This document shows, one piece after another, positions 20,883-30,560 of a DNA stretch of 64,000 nucleotides. The stretch comes from Cellvibrionaceae bacterium (GTDB lineage: Bacteria > Pseudomonadota > Gammaproteobacteria > Pseudomonadales > Cellvibrionaceae). The stretch covers positions 248,001 through 312,000 of the forward strand of contig JANPZW010000008.1 in NCBI GenBank assembly GCA_024707385.1, read 5' to 3'. Under the pieces are notes generated by a model. It was not told where the DNA came from, ran no database searches, and saw only the letters and a program-made list of their open reading frames with translations. The translations under genes and the position numbers were made by a program. Position 1 is the first letter of the stretch. The number at the start of each line of letters is the position of its first letter.

Positions 20883-21819
20883 ATGAGCAATACCGAAAAC
20901 CCCAATCAATTGGCGTCGTCACTGGATTGTCCGGCCGCGGCCGCAATGCCGGTTTTGGAGCGCGTGTCGCCGCACAGCACGGATGTCGGCGGTATTCAGG
21001 TGAATCGTGTGCTGCCGCGCAAGCAGCGTCGGTTGATCGGTGCGTGGTGTTTTCTTGATCACATAGGGCCGGTCAGCGGCAGCGAAATTGATTTGCATGT
21101 GGGCGCGCATCCACATATAGGACTGCAAACTTTTACCTGGATGATGAAGGGAGAAATTCTGCATCGCGACAGCCTCGGTACGGAACAGGTGATCCGCCCC
21201 GGGCAAGTGAATTTGATGACGGCCGGCCGCGGGATCGCCCATACGGAAGACAGTGTGGATGGGCAGCACACGATGCACGCGGCACAATTGTGGATCGCGC
21301 TTCCACAGGAGCATGCGGATACGCAGCCGCGTTTCGATCATTACCCGGATTTGCCGCGCAGGCGCGAGCAGAATCTAGATTTGACACTACTGGTCGGCAG
21401 CTACGCCGCGCAGACGGCGCCGACGAAATCATTTTCGCCGTTGATTGGATTGGACCTGCAGGTGGTTCAGGCAGGCCAGGTAAAACTCGAATTGCGACCG
21501 GATTTTGAGTACGGTTTGTTGCCTCTGCAGGGCAACTGGAATATCGAAGGCGAAATTTTTGCGGAAAATGACTTGGCTTATCTGGGGGTGCGGACGCGAG
21601 CATCTGGTGCTGGAAAGTCCTGCCGATGGTCGCGCTCTTTTAGTGGGCGGCGCACCCATGCACCAGGAGGTTTTGATTTGGTGGAATTTCGTCAGTCACA
21701 GTCGCGCTGAGATTATTCAGGCCCAACGCGATTGGGAAGCGGGCGATAAAAACCGCTTCCCCGATGTGCCCCATGCCAGCAAACGCTTGGCGCCTCCGCC
21801 GATTCCCTGGCAGGAATAA
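20883..21819 (+). CDS. pirin family protein (one frameshift)
   Basis: Bicupin metal protein of about 311 residues after correction. AGGAG precedes ATG 20883. The metal-binding region HVGAHPHIGLQTFTWMMKGE and the histidine further on (RGIAHTEDS) match the Fe-binding site of pirins. The frame breaks at G5 (21584-21588). With four Gs it continues CGREHLVLESPADGRALLVG to the typical pirin end (FPDVPHASKRLAPPPIPW) and a stop at 21819. Some pirins have quercetinase activity and others act in regulation; the role here is unknown. Confidence 0.9.
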
Positions 21820-21820
21820 A

Positions 21821-22165
21821 TCAGTCGCGGCCGTTGTAGGGAATGCGCTTGAGTGTTTCTATCTCGACGCTTTCCAGGCAGCGCACGTTAATTGCGGCCG
21901 TGGCGTTGCCGTCCGGGTCGGTGCCAAAACCGAAAGGGGCGCAACCGCAGGTGGGGCAAAACTTATGCTGAATCACATGGCGATTAAATGTGTAGGTCGC
22001 CATGTTTTCTTCCGGCGTTAGAAGTTTTACCTGATCGCGGCCGGTAAACCACAATAAATACCCTTTGCGCTGACAATGCGAGCAATTGCACTCGATCACG
22101 TCACCCGGTTGGCCTTGCACTTCAAATGCGATTTTGCCGCAATGGCAGCTGCCTTTCTGTGTCAT
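21821..22165 (-). CDS. GFA family (CENP-V/glutathione-dependent formaldehyde-activating-like) zinc protein
   Basis: 114 residues with the zinc ligands CHCGKIAFEV, ECNCSHCQRKGYLLW and KFCPTCGCAPFGFG, the standard pattern of the GFA fold. Family members range from S-hydroxymethylglutathione-forming proteins to unknowns. The neighbourhood gives no formaldehyde dehydrogenase, so the activity is open. It is convergent with the pirin gene (stops one base apart). Confidence 0.88.
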   Translation of the reverse strand: MTQKGSCHCGKIAFEVQGQPGDVIECNCSHCQRKGYLLWFTGRDQVKLLTPEENMATYTFNRHVIQHKFCPTCGCAPFGFGTDPDGNATAAINVRCLESVEIETLKRIPYNGRD

Positions 22166-22212
22166 AAAATCCTCCGCGTTTTCGCTGAGTAGGAACGTCG
22201 CTGTAGACGTGT

Positions 22213-23083
22213 TTATTGCTGAATAGGAATCCAGATTTCCGTACCGCCCATACCGGTTTGCGGATTGTATTCAGCCGTGTAGCGTTCATAGCACGGTGTA
22301 TTGGCAGCCTGTAAACCGGAGGCGGGCAGCCATTTTTCCCATATGGCAGCTATGGTTTGCGGAATGGCGGAGGAGTGGCCGTGATGGATAAATACCGCAT
22401 AGCGCTGCGGAGCAATTTCCAGGGGGGTAAAGCCTTCCGGAAGGGTGCCTAGCGCGCTGATTTGAACCGCCGTCAAATAATCAAATCCGTCGGCATTCGC
22501 CTGCCAGCAGATGCCGAAACAATCCTCGCCGGTTTGATTATTTATTTGCCCTAAGTGCGGCACAAATTCCTGCCAGTGAGACGGAATATTGCCGCGCTCA
22601 CTAAACGTGTAGTGGCGGCTGATGCCGGCGAAGAGACGCGCGGGTTTTTTTCTCCCAGCGATCAGGTTCGGGCACCTGGTCGCGCATGCGATCTTCCTGC
22701 GCGAGCATTTCCGGCGTCATGACCTCACCAAAATCTTCCGCGCTGAAGAGCGGGCGGATTTCAATTTCGGATTCTTCCGGCATGGGATTGGGACAGCGCT
22801 TCACCCACTCAATGGCCTCTTCCATGGATTTCACCTGCCACAACCAATAACCCGCAACTATTTCATTGGTGGTGGGAAATGGGCCGTGATTGACCTTGCG
22901 CTCGGCGCCGGAAAATAAAACCCGCACACCTTTGGCGCTGGGGTGCAGACCTTCGCCGCCCAGCATAATTCCCGCGTCGATCAGCTGCTGGTTGTATTCC
23001 ATCATGGCGGTGATCAATTCGGTGCTGGGCATCTCGCCCGCTTCAGAACTTTGGGTGGCCTTAACAAAAACCATGACTTTCAT
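22213..23083 (-). CDS. YCII-related domain fused to a GyrI-like small-molecule-binding domain (one frameshift)
   Basis: Start ATG 23083 (MKVMVFVKATQSSEAGEMPS) with GGAG upstream. Residues 1-145 form a YCII/DGPF-type ferredoxin-like domain with HGPFPTTNEIVAGYWLWQVK. The frame breaks at T7 (22645-22651). With six, the protein reads on from RWEKKPARLFAGISRHYTFS into an AraC-effector/GyrI-like domain that ends GGTEIWIPIQQ at 22213, 289 residues in all. If the base is real, these are two overlapping genes and the second lacks a good start. Neighbour of an ECF42-like sigma factor and a DGPF protein. Confidence 0.72.
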
Positions 23084-23093
23084 GGAGGGCTCC

Positions 23094-23456
23094 TTATTTT
23101 GTCGATAGGGGAAGATTGTCGAGCTCGAAAATAGGTCGGATTTCCACGGTGCCCATCCGTGCGCCGGGAATGCGGCTGGCAATATCGATGGCCTCATCCA
23201 GATTTGCCGCATCCACCAGGTAATAACCGCCTAATTGTTCGCGGGTTTCCGCAAAGGGGCCATCGGTTACCAGAGCTTTGCCATCGCGCACCCGCACACT
23301 GGTGGCGGTCTCCACATAATGCAGGGGAGAAGCGCTCAGATATTTGCCTTCCGCATTGAGCTGGTGACACAGCTCGACAGACTCCGCCATGCACTTGTTG
23401 CGTTCAGAATCGGTCCAGATGGATTCGTCGCTGTAGATCAGCATCATATATTTCAT
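23094..23456 (-). CDS. DGPF/YCII family protein
   Basis: About 120 residues from ATG 23456 (MKYMMLIYSDESIWTDSERN). The signature VRDGKALVTDGPFAETREQL contains the DGPF motif that names the family. The fold is ferredoxin-like, related to muconolactone isomerase-like YciI proteins. The gene lies between the sigma factor at 23533 and the YCII-GyrI gene, with short gaps. DGPF proteins are the known genomic partners of ECF42 sigma factors. Their biochemical role is unsettled. Confidence 0.9.
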   Translation of the reverse strand: MKYMMLIYSDESIWTDSERNKCMAESVELCHQLNAEGKYLSASPLHYVETATSVRVRDGKALVTDGPFAETREQLGGYYLVDAANLDEAIDIASRIPGARMGTVEIRPIFELDNLPLSTK

Positions 23457-23532
23457 GTTGGAGCCCTTATGTTGATGTTCTGGCAAATAAGTCGAACGGA
23501 ACCCTGTCGGATCGACAGTGAGCCTGAATTTC

Positions 23533-24762
23533 TTATCGCGCGGATAAATGCGCGTCCACCTCCTGCAAGCGCTTTTGCAGAAAGCGTTTGTCTACGTCCT
23601 GCTGCGCCAGTCTCAGTGCATCCTGATAAGCCGTTTTGGCAGCGGAGTATTGCTGCAGGCGGCGAAGCAGGTCGGCCTTCGCGGCGTGGGCGAGATGATA
23701 CTGTTGCAGATCACCTCGCCCCAGCAGGCCATTCACCAGTTCCAATCCCGCCTGCGGCCCGTCGCGCATGGCCACGGCCACTGCGCGGTTCAGCTCGACG
23801 ACCGGCGACGGGGAGAGACGCATGAGTACATCGTAAAGGGCAAGGATCTGTGGCCAGTCGGTAGCCTCGGCGGTGGGTGCTTCCGCATGTACCGCGGCTA
23901 TGGCGGCCTGCACGCTAAAGGCGCCGAATTGCCGCGTAATCAGGGCGCTTTCCAAAAGCTGTTGGCCCTCAAGGATCTGCTCCCGGTCCCACAGACTGCG
24001 GTCCTGCTCTTCCAGCAGAAGCAAATCGCCGTCGGCGGAGGTGCGAGTGGCGCGGCGCGCGTGGTGCAGCAGCATAAGGGCGAGCAGGCCGCGGATTTCG
24101 GCGTGGGGCAGCAATTCCAACAGCAAACGGCCTAGACGAATCGCCTCCTGAGCCAGATCGGGCCGGTCCAGGTGAGCGCCCGAGGAGGCGTGATAGCCCT
24201 CATTGAAGACGAGGTAAATCACCGTCAGTACAGCTTTGAGACGCTCCGCCAGATGCCGCTGGCCCGGTACTTCATAAGGAATGCCCGCATTTCGGATTTT
24301 GGCTTTGCCCCGTACCAGCCGCTGGGCCATGGTGGTGGGTGTGATAAGAAAGGCGCTGGCGATGGCTTCCGTGGTGAGGCCGCAAATCTCACGCAGGGTG
24401 AGAGCGATCTGCAGGTCCGGGGCAAGGGCGGGGTGACAGCAGGTGAAGATCAGGCGCAGTTGATCGTCGACAATCACCTCCTGCTCCTTCTCCGGTGGCG
24501 CTATGGGTTCCTGCTTCAGGTCCTCCAGTGAGTCGAGGCGCGATTCCTTGCGCAGGCGATCGATGGCTTTGAAGCGGGCAGCGGAGACCAGCCAGGCGCG
24601 TGGATTGTGGGGTAGTCCATCCTGAGGCCACTGCTGCATGGCGGCGGTAAAGGCCTCCTGCAGCGCGTCCTCCGCCAGATCAAAATCCCGCAGCAAGCGC
24701 ACCAGCGTGGCGAACACGCGGCGGGATTCCTGCCGGTAGATGTCTTCAATCTGTTGTTGCAT
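23533..24762 (-). CDS. ECF42-type RNA polymerase sigma factor with C-terminal TPR-like extension
   Basis: 409 residues. Sigma region 2 (LVRLLRDFDLAEDALQEAFT; AWLVSAARFKAIDRLRKES) and region 4 (LTLREICGLTTEAIASAFLI) lie in the first 190 residues. The rest is a long helical extension with tetratricopeptide-like pairs (LALYDVLMRLSPSPVVELNRAVAVA and onward), as in the ECF42 group, where the extension replaces an anti-sigma factor as control element. No anti-sigma gene is adjacent. The following genes encode DGPF/YCII proteins, the usual ECF42 targets. Confidence 0.9.
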   Translation of the reverse strand: MQQQIEDIYRQESRRVFATLVRLLRDFDLAEDALQEAFTAAMQQWPQDGLPHNPRAWLVSAARFKAIDRLRKESRLDSLEDLKQEPIAPPEKEQEVIVDDQLRLIFTCCHPALAPDLQIALTLREICGLTTEAIASAFLITPTTMAQRLVRGKAKIRNAGIPYEVPGQRHLAERLKAVLTVIYLVFNEGYHASSGAHLDRPDLAQEAIRLGRLLLELLPHAEIRGLLALMLLHHARRATRTSADGDLLLLEEQDRSLWDREQILEGQQLLESALITRQFGAFSVQAAIAAVHAEAPTAEATDWPQILALYDVLMRLSPSPVVELNRAVAVAMRDGPQAGLELVNGLLGRGDLQQYHLAHAAKADLLRRLQQYSAAKTAYQDALRLAQQDVDKRFLQKRLQEVDAHLSAR

Positions 24763-25006
24763 CGGATTCCCTCGATGGGCAAGTCGGGTGTTCTACCACG
24801 CCTGCGGTGCTTGCGCTACCCGCTTATGAACAGGGCGTGAGTGTGTGGCACATCGGGGGTGAGGCAACCATAATGAATGCGCACGCGAATGCCATTTCTG
24901 TCACAGGTCTCGCGTTATGATGAAATTCGAGCTTCTAATAAAAAAGGCAGCTTTATGAGTGCGGTTCGCCGCGACCGGAAGTGCCACCAATTCTGAGGAC
25001 CATCCC
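24763..25006. promoter_or_regulatory. divergent intergenic region ECF42 / deacetylase
   Basis: About 240 bp between divergent genes. It is moderately GC-rich with no named motif that I can support. Promoters for both sides are expected. Confidence 0.35.
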
Positions 25007-25795
25007 ATGTCATTCCGTCGTTTCACTTTTGTAGTGTCTTTGGCATCGCTTATGTTTTCCGCCGTCGCTCAGGCGGGTCCCGTTACCTGGCCGGGAAAAG
25101 CTAAAGCGGCGGTCAGCCTCTCCTATGACGATGCCTTGAATTCGCAACTGGATAACGCCGCCCCCGCCCTGCGCAAATACGATATCAAAGTCAGCTTCTA
25201 CCCAACCCTCTCCTCGCCGATCGTCGCGGCGCGTATGGCGGAATGGCGCAAACTCGCCGCGGACGGCCACGAACTGGGCAATCACACCTTGTTCCATTCC
25301 TGTGCCAAATCAAAACCGGGGCGTGATTGGGTTGCCGCCCACAACGACCTGGACAAAAAAACCATGGCGCAAATGCGCGAGGAACTGACCACCGCGAACG
25401 CGTTTCTGCATGCCATCGACGGGAAAACGGAAAGAACGCTCACGCCCCCCTGTCTGGACTGGGAGCTGGCTGATGGCGATTATGTAAAAACACTCGGCAT
25501 TTTATTCGTCGGCATCAAGGGCGCGGAAAAAATTCCCGCCGAGAACACCGCCATGTTGCTTCCCGACGGCCATACCGGCAAACAACTGATCGACTTCGTC
25601 AAAAAATCCGCCCAAAAAGGTGGACTGGCGCAGATTATTTTTCATGGCATCGGCGGGGATCATCTTTCTGTCAGTAAAGAAGCGCATGAGGAATTACTAA
25701 AATTTCTGGCGGAAAATCGTGAAGTTTATTGGACGGATACTTATATCAATATTGCCAAGCATCTGAATGAAAATAGAAAGGAAGGAGCTAGGTAA
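25007..25795 (+). CDS. secreted polysaccharide deacetylase (NodB homology domain)
   Basis: 262 residues from ATG 25007, with signal peptide MSFRRFTFVVSLASLMFSAV ending near AQA/GP. NodB motif 1 is AAVSLSYDDALNSQL (catalytic base Asp and metal Asp), and motif 2 is DGHELGNHTLFHS (metal His residues). It probably removes acetyl groups from an extracellular or cell-wall polysaccharide. It resembles PuuE allantoinase only at superfamily level and has an export signal, so I do not assign it to the purine pathway. Confidence 0.88.
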   Translation: MSFRRFTFVVSLASLMFSAVAQAGPVTWPGKAKAAVSLSYDDALNSQLDNAAPALRKYDIKVSFYPTLSSPIVAARMAEWRKLAADGHELGNHTLFHSCAKSKPGRDWVAAHNDLDKKTMAQMREELTTANAFLHAIDGKTERTLTPPCLDWELADGDYVKTLGILFVGIKGAEKIPAENTAMLLPDGHTGKQLIDFVKKSAQKGGLAQIIFHGIGGDHLSVSKEAHEELLKFLAENREVYWTDTYINIAKHLNENRKEGAR

Positions 25796-26005
25796 GATAA
25801 ACATCTAGCCGTCTTGGCCGTAACATGCGTGCTGCACTAGAGAATTCAGACTTGCTAGTCTCATTTTTTTGCCTCCTACGGTCTCTTCATGAGGAGACTT
25901 CGGCCGCTGAGATCCCGAGCTTGGGCCTTATAAGGTCTCGGGTTATTGTGTTGGTATTGTCTGGCCAAAATTTTGGATGATCAAAGTTAACGTAAAGGAA
26001 AGTCT
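25796..26005. terminator. intergenic region with hairpins downstream of the deacetylase gene
   Basis: 210 bp. Two inverted repeats are visible: GTCTC/GAGAC (about 25880-25897) and CCCGAG/CTCGGG (about 25914-25942), the latter followed by a T-rich stretch. This may end the deacetylase transcript. The base composition becomes AT-rich from here into the next gene. Confidence 0.45.
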
Positions 26006-26797
26006 ATGACTGAAGATCAAGGGGATTTAATTGCGTCGGAGCACATTTTTAAAAAATTTGTATGGAGACATTCTGTTGCGGTGGGTGCAAGTATGGAGAA
26101 ATTCACTACATGGACGGTAACCGGTTGTGCGGCTCTAATTGCGCTGATGATCAGCAATTTAGAATCGCTCGCTACTGTGGTAGCGACCCCATCTCTAAAA
26201 ACTTCGGTTTTTCTTTTTGTTTTCTCCCTGTTATTCGGTATTGTCAGCAAAATGCTGGGTATGGCTGTGCAATCAGGCGTTAATCTGATGAATCAGATGG
26301 AGAGTGAGCTGTTCTCACCCGTAGGAAAAAGTGTCCTGAATTCAATGCGTATTGATCCCCAGCAGCTGGCAAAAGAGTTGGCTGATGCATACTTATGGCC
26401 TTTATCTGTGTTAATGAGGAGATCGGCAGAGGCGGGAGCAAGGGACTATTTGTCTTCTGATAAGCGCCTTGTAAAAATGTTCTGTTTGCAACTTTACGCC
26501 AATATAATACATATGCTGTTAGCTGCATCAGCAATTTTTTCTGATGATTTAGCTGTAAGCGGTATGGATGGGGTAAGGTACGGTCTAAGTCGTTTCAGCA
26601 GGATGGTAATTACCATCAGAGCTATTACTGGCTACACCACAAATCTTCGCATTCGGCTTACTAAACACAATCCTCGGTTCCACCCCACATTTTTTCTTCC
26701 GTCGATAAAAATGCAACAGCGCCTCCGTATATCCGTTGGGCTGCTCACGCCCTTTAAAAATAAAATCTTTTGCGGCCGCAAATGCCAGATTATCTGA
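26006..26797 (+). CDS. unknown membrane protein (3' end doubtful, overlaps malate synthase gene)
   Basis: 263 residues as read. Two hydrophobic segments ([40 protein letters not shown]) are followed by a mostly helical soluble part. No family recognised. It is more AT-rich than its surroundings, which may mean recent transfer. The last 70 residues are basic and run antisense over the end of malate synthase G. Dropping one G from the run at 26570-26573 would create a stop after SGMDG at about 26576, just before the malate synthase stop. I therefore suspect a sequence error and a true length near 190 residues. Confidence 0.55.
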   Translation: MTEDQGDLIASEHIFKKFVWRHSVAVGASMEKFTTWTVTGCAALIALMISNLESLATVVATPSLKTSVFLFVFSLLFGIVSKMLGMAVQSGVNLMNQMESELFSPVGKSVLNSMRIDPQQLAKELADAYLWPLSVLMRRSAEAGARDYLSSDKRLVKMFCLQLYANIIHMLLAASAIFSDDLAVSGMDGVRYGLSRFSRMVITIRAITGYTTNLRIRLTKHNPRFHPTFFLPSIKMQQRLRISVGLLTPFKNKIFCGRKCQII

Positions 26798-28915
26798 AAA
26801 ATTATCGGACAACGGCTGATAATTCGGATCTGCCACATTTTGCTGGTCGACAATTTTTGCCATCGCATGTAACGCAGCCATAACCTGTTCTTCTGTGCAA
26901 ATTCCGTGATGCAGCCAGTTGGCAATGTGCTGGCTGGAAATGCGCAAGGTGGCGCGGTCTTCCATGAGTTGGGTGTGGCTGATATCTGGCACTTTGGAGC
27001 AGCCGATACCCTGGTCGATCCAGCGCACGACATAACCGAGAATTCCCTGGCAGTTGTTTTCCAATTCTTGGCGAATCTCTTCGTCTGTCAGCGTTTGATT
27101 TCCCAGTAATGGGATAGCCAGAATAGGCTCCAGCTCTGCCTCGGGAATTCGCCCACCTAATTGTTTGATTAATTGCTGCTGCACATGAGTGACATCCACT
27201 TCGTGATAATGAATCGCATGCAGGGTGGCGGCGGAAGGTGAGGGGACCCAGGCAGTAGTGGCGCCGGATTTTGGGTGGATGATTTTTTGCGTGAGCATGG
27301 CCGCCATATTGTCCGGCTGGGCCCACATACCTTTACCGATCTGCGCTTTGCCATGCAAGCCGCAGGCGAGACCAACGGCGACGTTCCAGCGCTCGTAGGC
27401 GGCAATCCATGGCATATTTTTTAATTGGGTTTTAGGCGCAAAAGCGCCTGCTTGCATGCTGGTGTGAATTTCGTCGCCGGTGCGATCGAGAAACCCGGTA
27501 TTGATAAATACCAGACGATTTTTTGCGGCGCGTATGCATTCGTGCAGATTGACTGTGGTGCGGCGCTCCTCATCCATGACACCAATTTTTAATGTATTGC
27601 GCGGCAGTTTTAGCACGTCTTCGACCTTGGCAAAAAGATCGTTGGTAAATGCCACTTCCTCCGGTCCATGCATTTTTGGCTTGACGATATAGACGCTGCC
27701 GCTGCGGGAGTTTCGCAGCGAGCTTTTGCCTTGCAAATCGTGCAGCGCGGCGGCGCTGGTGATAAAGCCGTCCAGTATGCCTTCGGGAATCGGTTGGTTA
27801 TCGCGATCTAGAATCGCATCGGTAAACATATGATGTCCGACATTGCGGACGAACATCAGGCTGCGTCCGGGCAGGGAAACTGCGGTGCCGTTGGGCGCTG
27901 TGTAATGACGGTCGCTGCTGAGTCGACGGGTAACGGTATGGCCTTTTTTGCTGACTTCTTCCGTCAGAGTGCCGCGCATCAGCCCGAGCCAGTTGCGGTA
28001 GACCTGCACCTTGTCCTGCGCATCCACCGCGGCGACGGAATCTTCGCAATCCATGATGGTGGTTAGTGCGGATTCCAGAATCAGATCTCGAATGCCAGCG
28101 GCATCTTGTGCGCCTATGGGGCTGTCGCCGTCAATATGCACTTCCACATGCAAGCCGTGGCGCCGGAGTAATACGACGTCCGGTTTGTCGGCAGCGCCCT
28201 GATAGCCGCGAAATTGTGCGGTATCGGCGAGGCGGGCGCAGCTGCCGTCGATTAACGCGGCAATCAATTCACCATTATCAACCACAAAGCTTTTCAGCGT
28301 GTGATGGGAGCCTTCCGCGAGAGGAAAATAGGTGTCGAGAAAATCGCGGCCGAAATCCATCACCCGCGCGCCGCGCAGGGGATTATAGGAGTCACCGCGC
28401 TCCGCCCCGTCTTCGTCTTCGATCATGTCCGAGCCGTACAACGCATCGTAGAGGCTGCCCCAGCGGGCATTGCACGCGTTAAGCGCAAAGCGCGCGTTCA
28501 TGACGGGCACCACCAATTGCGGGCCGGCGAGGGTGGCGATCTCCTCGTCGACGTTCTCCGTAGTGATCTGGAAGGTGTCGCCAGCGGGCAGCAGATAACC
28601 GATTTGCTGCAGGAAATCGCGATAGCCGCTGGGTGTGAATTGGGGATTTTGTCGATGCCACTCGTCGATCTGCTGTTGCAGAAAGTCCCGCCGGGCGAGC
28701 AATGCTCGATTGCGCGGTGCGAGGATATGAATCGCGCGGTCCAGCCCGGTCCAGAAATCTTCTGCCGTCACGCCGGTTTCCGGCAATAGTTCGTCGTTGA
28801 CGAAATTAAACAGCGATGCATGAATTTTTAGATGGCCGCTGGTGTAGTAAATGACTTCCGGCGGAGTTTTTTCCGCAGTGGAGCCGCTTGCTGGGGTGAT
28901 CTGGTCGGATGTCAT
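26585..28915 (-). CDS. glcB: malate synthase G
   Basis: 776 residues as read (the single-chain G form is usually about 720-730). It condenses glyoxylate with acetyl-CoA to malate. Recognisable blocks are [77 protein letters not shown] and [16 protein letters not shown]. The tail beyond YRRKKK is longer than usual and may be a frameshift artefact in the A-run there. It is divergent from xdhA and can use the glyoxylate produced by AllA. Confidence 0.96.
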   Translation of the reverse strand: MTSDQITPASGSTAEKTPPEVIYYTSGHLKIHASLFNFVNDELLPETGVTAEDFWTGLDRAIHILAPRNRALLARRDFLQQQIDEWHRQNPQFTPSGYRDFLQQIGYLLPAGDTFQITTENVDEEIATLAGPQLVVPVMNARFALNACNARWGSLYDALYGSDMIEDEDGAERGDSYNPLRGARVMDFGRDFLDTYFPLAEGSHHTLKSFVVDNGELIAALIDGSCARLADTAQFRGYQGAADKPDVVLLRRHGLHVEVHIDGDSPIGAQDAAGIRDLILESALTTIMDCEDSVAAVDAQDKVQVYRNWLGLMRGTLTEEVSKKGHTVTRRLSSDRHYTAPNGTAVSLPGRSLMFVRNVGHHMFTDAILDRDNQPIPEGILDGFITSAAALHDLQGKSSLRNSRSGSVYIVKPKMHGPEEVAFTNDLFAKVEDVLKLPRNTLKIGVMDEERRTTVNLHECIRAAKNRLVFINTGFLDRTGDEIHTSMQAGAFAPKTQLKNMPWIAAYERWNVAVGLACGLHGKAQIGKGMWAQPDNMAAMLTQKIIHPKSGATTAWVPSPSAATLHAIHYHEVDVTHVQQQLIKQLGGRIPEAELEPILAIPLLGNQTLTDEEIRQELENNCQGILGYVVRWIDQGIGCSKVPDISHTQLMEDRATLRISSQHIANWLHHGICTEEQVMAALHAMAKIVDQQNVADPNYQPLSDNFSDNLAFAAAKDFIFKGREQPNGYTEALLHFYRRKKKCGVEPRIVFSKPNAKICGVASNSSDGNYHPAETT

Positions 28916-29105
28916 GATGCAGCCTCAGTTATGTTTATTGTTAACGAATCGGCATGATGTGTTTATAGCGGAAATCAGGCGGGCTTGCCGGTTGATGTGG
29001 GCGCGCCTATGCTGCGAATAGAGTCGTCTGTTAACGCAGCCCGCTTTTGGCAGGCAAAATGCACAACGTGAATAGGCGCCTTAAGCCTCGAAGAGTTCGC
29101 TGATC
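28916..29105. promoter_or_regulatory. divergent promoter region glcB / purine cluster
   Basis: 190 bp separating malate synthase G from xdhA. All promoters of the purine cluster are expected here. An AT-rich patch with GTTAAC lies at 28935-28965. No operator could be named and no regulator gene is adjacent. Confidence 0.4.
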
Positions 29106-30560
29106 ATGATCCGTTTTCTGCTGAACGATCAACCTGTATCTCTGGACAATGTAGAGCCGGGGCTCACGATATTGCAGTATCTGCGCACCACCCTGGGGCT
29201 GGTTGGCACCAAAGAAGGCTGCGCTGCGGGAGACTGCGGCGCTTGCACCGTAGTGTTGGGGACGCTGGAAACTGGCCGCATCCAATACCACGCCATCAAT
29301 GCCTGCATCACGCCCATCGGCAGTCTCCACGGTAAACAACTTCTCACCATTGAACATCTGCAGCATCAGGAATCCCTGCATCCCATTCAGCAGGCGATGG
29401 TGGATTGCCACGGTTCCCAGTGCGGCTTTTGTACGCCAGGGGTGGTCATGTCTCTTTTCGCCTGGCAACACTCGGTCCAGCAGGGTGTGGCTGTGGTGGA
29501 TCATCACGGCATCGCCGACGCATTGTCCGGCAATCTTTGTCGCTGTACGGGTTATCAACCGATTTTTCGCGCCGCCGCCAAAGTGTGCGGGGCACCGGCG
29601 CAACCGCAATTTACTGATTTGGCGGCTCAGCTTCAGGCTTTGCAAGCCGATGCCGACGGCGAGATAACCTGCGGCGATGCGCATTTTTTCTGCCCCACCA
29701 GCAGCGCCGAGCTGGCGCGTTTGCTTGCTGACCGACCTGAGGCCCGGTTGGTCGCTGGCGCGACGGATCTCGGCCTGGAGATCACACTGCAACTGAAACG
29801 CTTGCCCGTATTGATCCAGACTGCACGGGTGAAGGAAATGCTGAAGCTGGAAGACACAGCGGATGCGCTGTACATAGGCGCAGCGGTTACCTACACCGCT
29901 ATGCAGACAAAAGTGGAGGAGCAGTTTCCCGCGTTTGCGGAGCTGCTGGCGCGCCTGGGCTCGCGGCAGATCCGCAACCAAGGCACCCTCGGCGGCAATA
30001 TCGCCAACGCCTCGCCAGTCGGCGATGCCCCGCCAGTGCTGCTGGCGTTGGATGCCCGCTTGCATCTGCGCAGTCTGGATGGTCTTCGCTCCCTACCGAT
30101 TTCCCAATTTTTTACCGGCTACCGCGCCACGATGTTACGGCCGGGAGAATTTATCGAGTCCGTGGAGATTCCCAAGCTCAAGGCCAATGAAGTGCTGAAG
30201 GTTTACAAAATCTCCAAACGCTTTGACGACGATATTTCCGCCGTGTGTTTTGCGCTGTGGCTTAAGTTGGATGGCGACACGATTGCTGATGTGCGCATCG
30301 GCTTTGGCGGCATGGCGGCCACGCCCGCGCGGGCGATTCACACGGAAAATGCCCTGCGCGGACAGGTTTTCAGCGAAGCCTCGGTACAGGCTGCGGGTGC
30401 GGCCCTGACGCGTGATTTTCAGCCCCTGGACGATTTGCGGGCCAGCGCGGCCTATCGCCTCGCGGTGGCCGCGAATCTGTTGCGTCGCGCCTGGTTGGAA
30501 TGGCGTTCCGGCGAAACTGTGCAGGTGATGACCTGGCAGCCGCAGGTGCGCCATGCGTAA
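29106..30560 (+). CDS. xdhA: xanthine dehydrogenase small subunit (2Fe-2S and FAD domains)
   Basis: 484 residues from ATG 29106. The plant-type [2Fe-2S] site is CAAGDCGACTVV (Cys39, 44, 47) plus Cys67. The second cluster uses SQCGFCTPG (Cys106, 109) and GNLCRCTGY (Cys145, 147). The FAD domain begins near residue 205 (ARLVAGATDLGLEITLQL) and includes LGSRQIRNQGTLGGNIANAS. It passes electrons from the molybdenum site in XdhB to NAD+. It overlaps xdhB by 8 bp and is first in the cluster. Confidence 0.97.
   Translation: MIRFLLNDQPVSLDNVEPGLTILQYLRTTLGLVGTKEGCAAGDCGACTVVLGTLETGRIQYHAINACITPIGSLHGKQLLTIEHLQHQESLHPIQQAMVDCHGSQCGFCTPGVVMSLFAWQHSVQQGVAVVDHHGIADALSGNLCRCTGYQPIFRAAAKVCGAPAQPQFTDLAAQLQALQADADGEITCGDAHFFCPTSSAELARLLADRPEARLVAGATDLGLEITLQLKRLPVLIQTARVKEMLKLEDTADALYIGAAVTYTAMQTKVEEQFPAFAELLARLGSRQIRNQGTLGGNIANASPVGDAPPVLLALDARLHLRSLDGLRSLPISQFFTGYRATMLRPGEFIESVEIPKLKANEVLKVYKISKRFDDDISAVCFALWLKLDGDTIADVRIGFGGMAATPARAIHTENALRGQVFSEASVQAAGAALTRDFQPLDDLRASAAYRLAVAANLLRRAWLEWRSGETVQVMTWQPQVRHA

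Noticed and set aside
25007..25795. Secreted deacetylase as the missing PuuE allantoinase
   Set aside because: It has an export signal and a plain NodB motif and lacks the PuuE N-terminal features; allantoinase acts in the cytoplasm.
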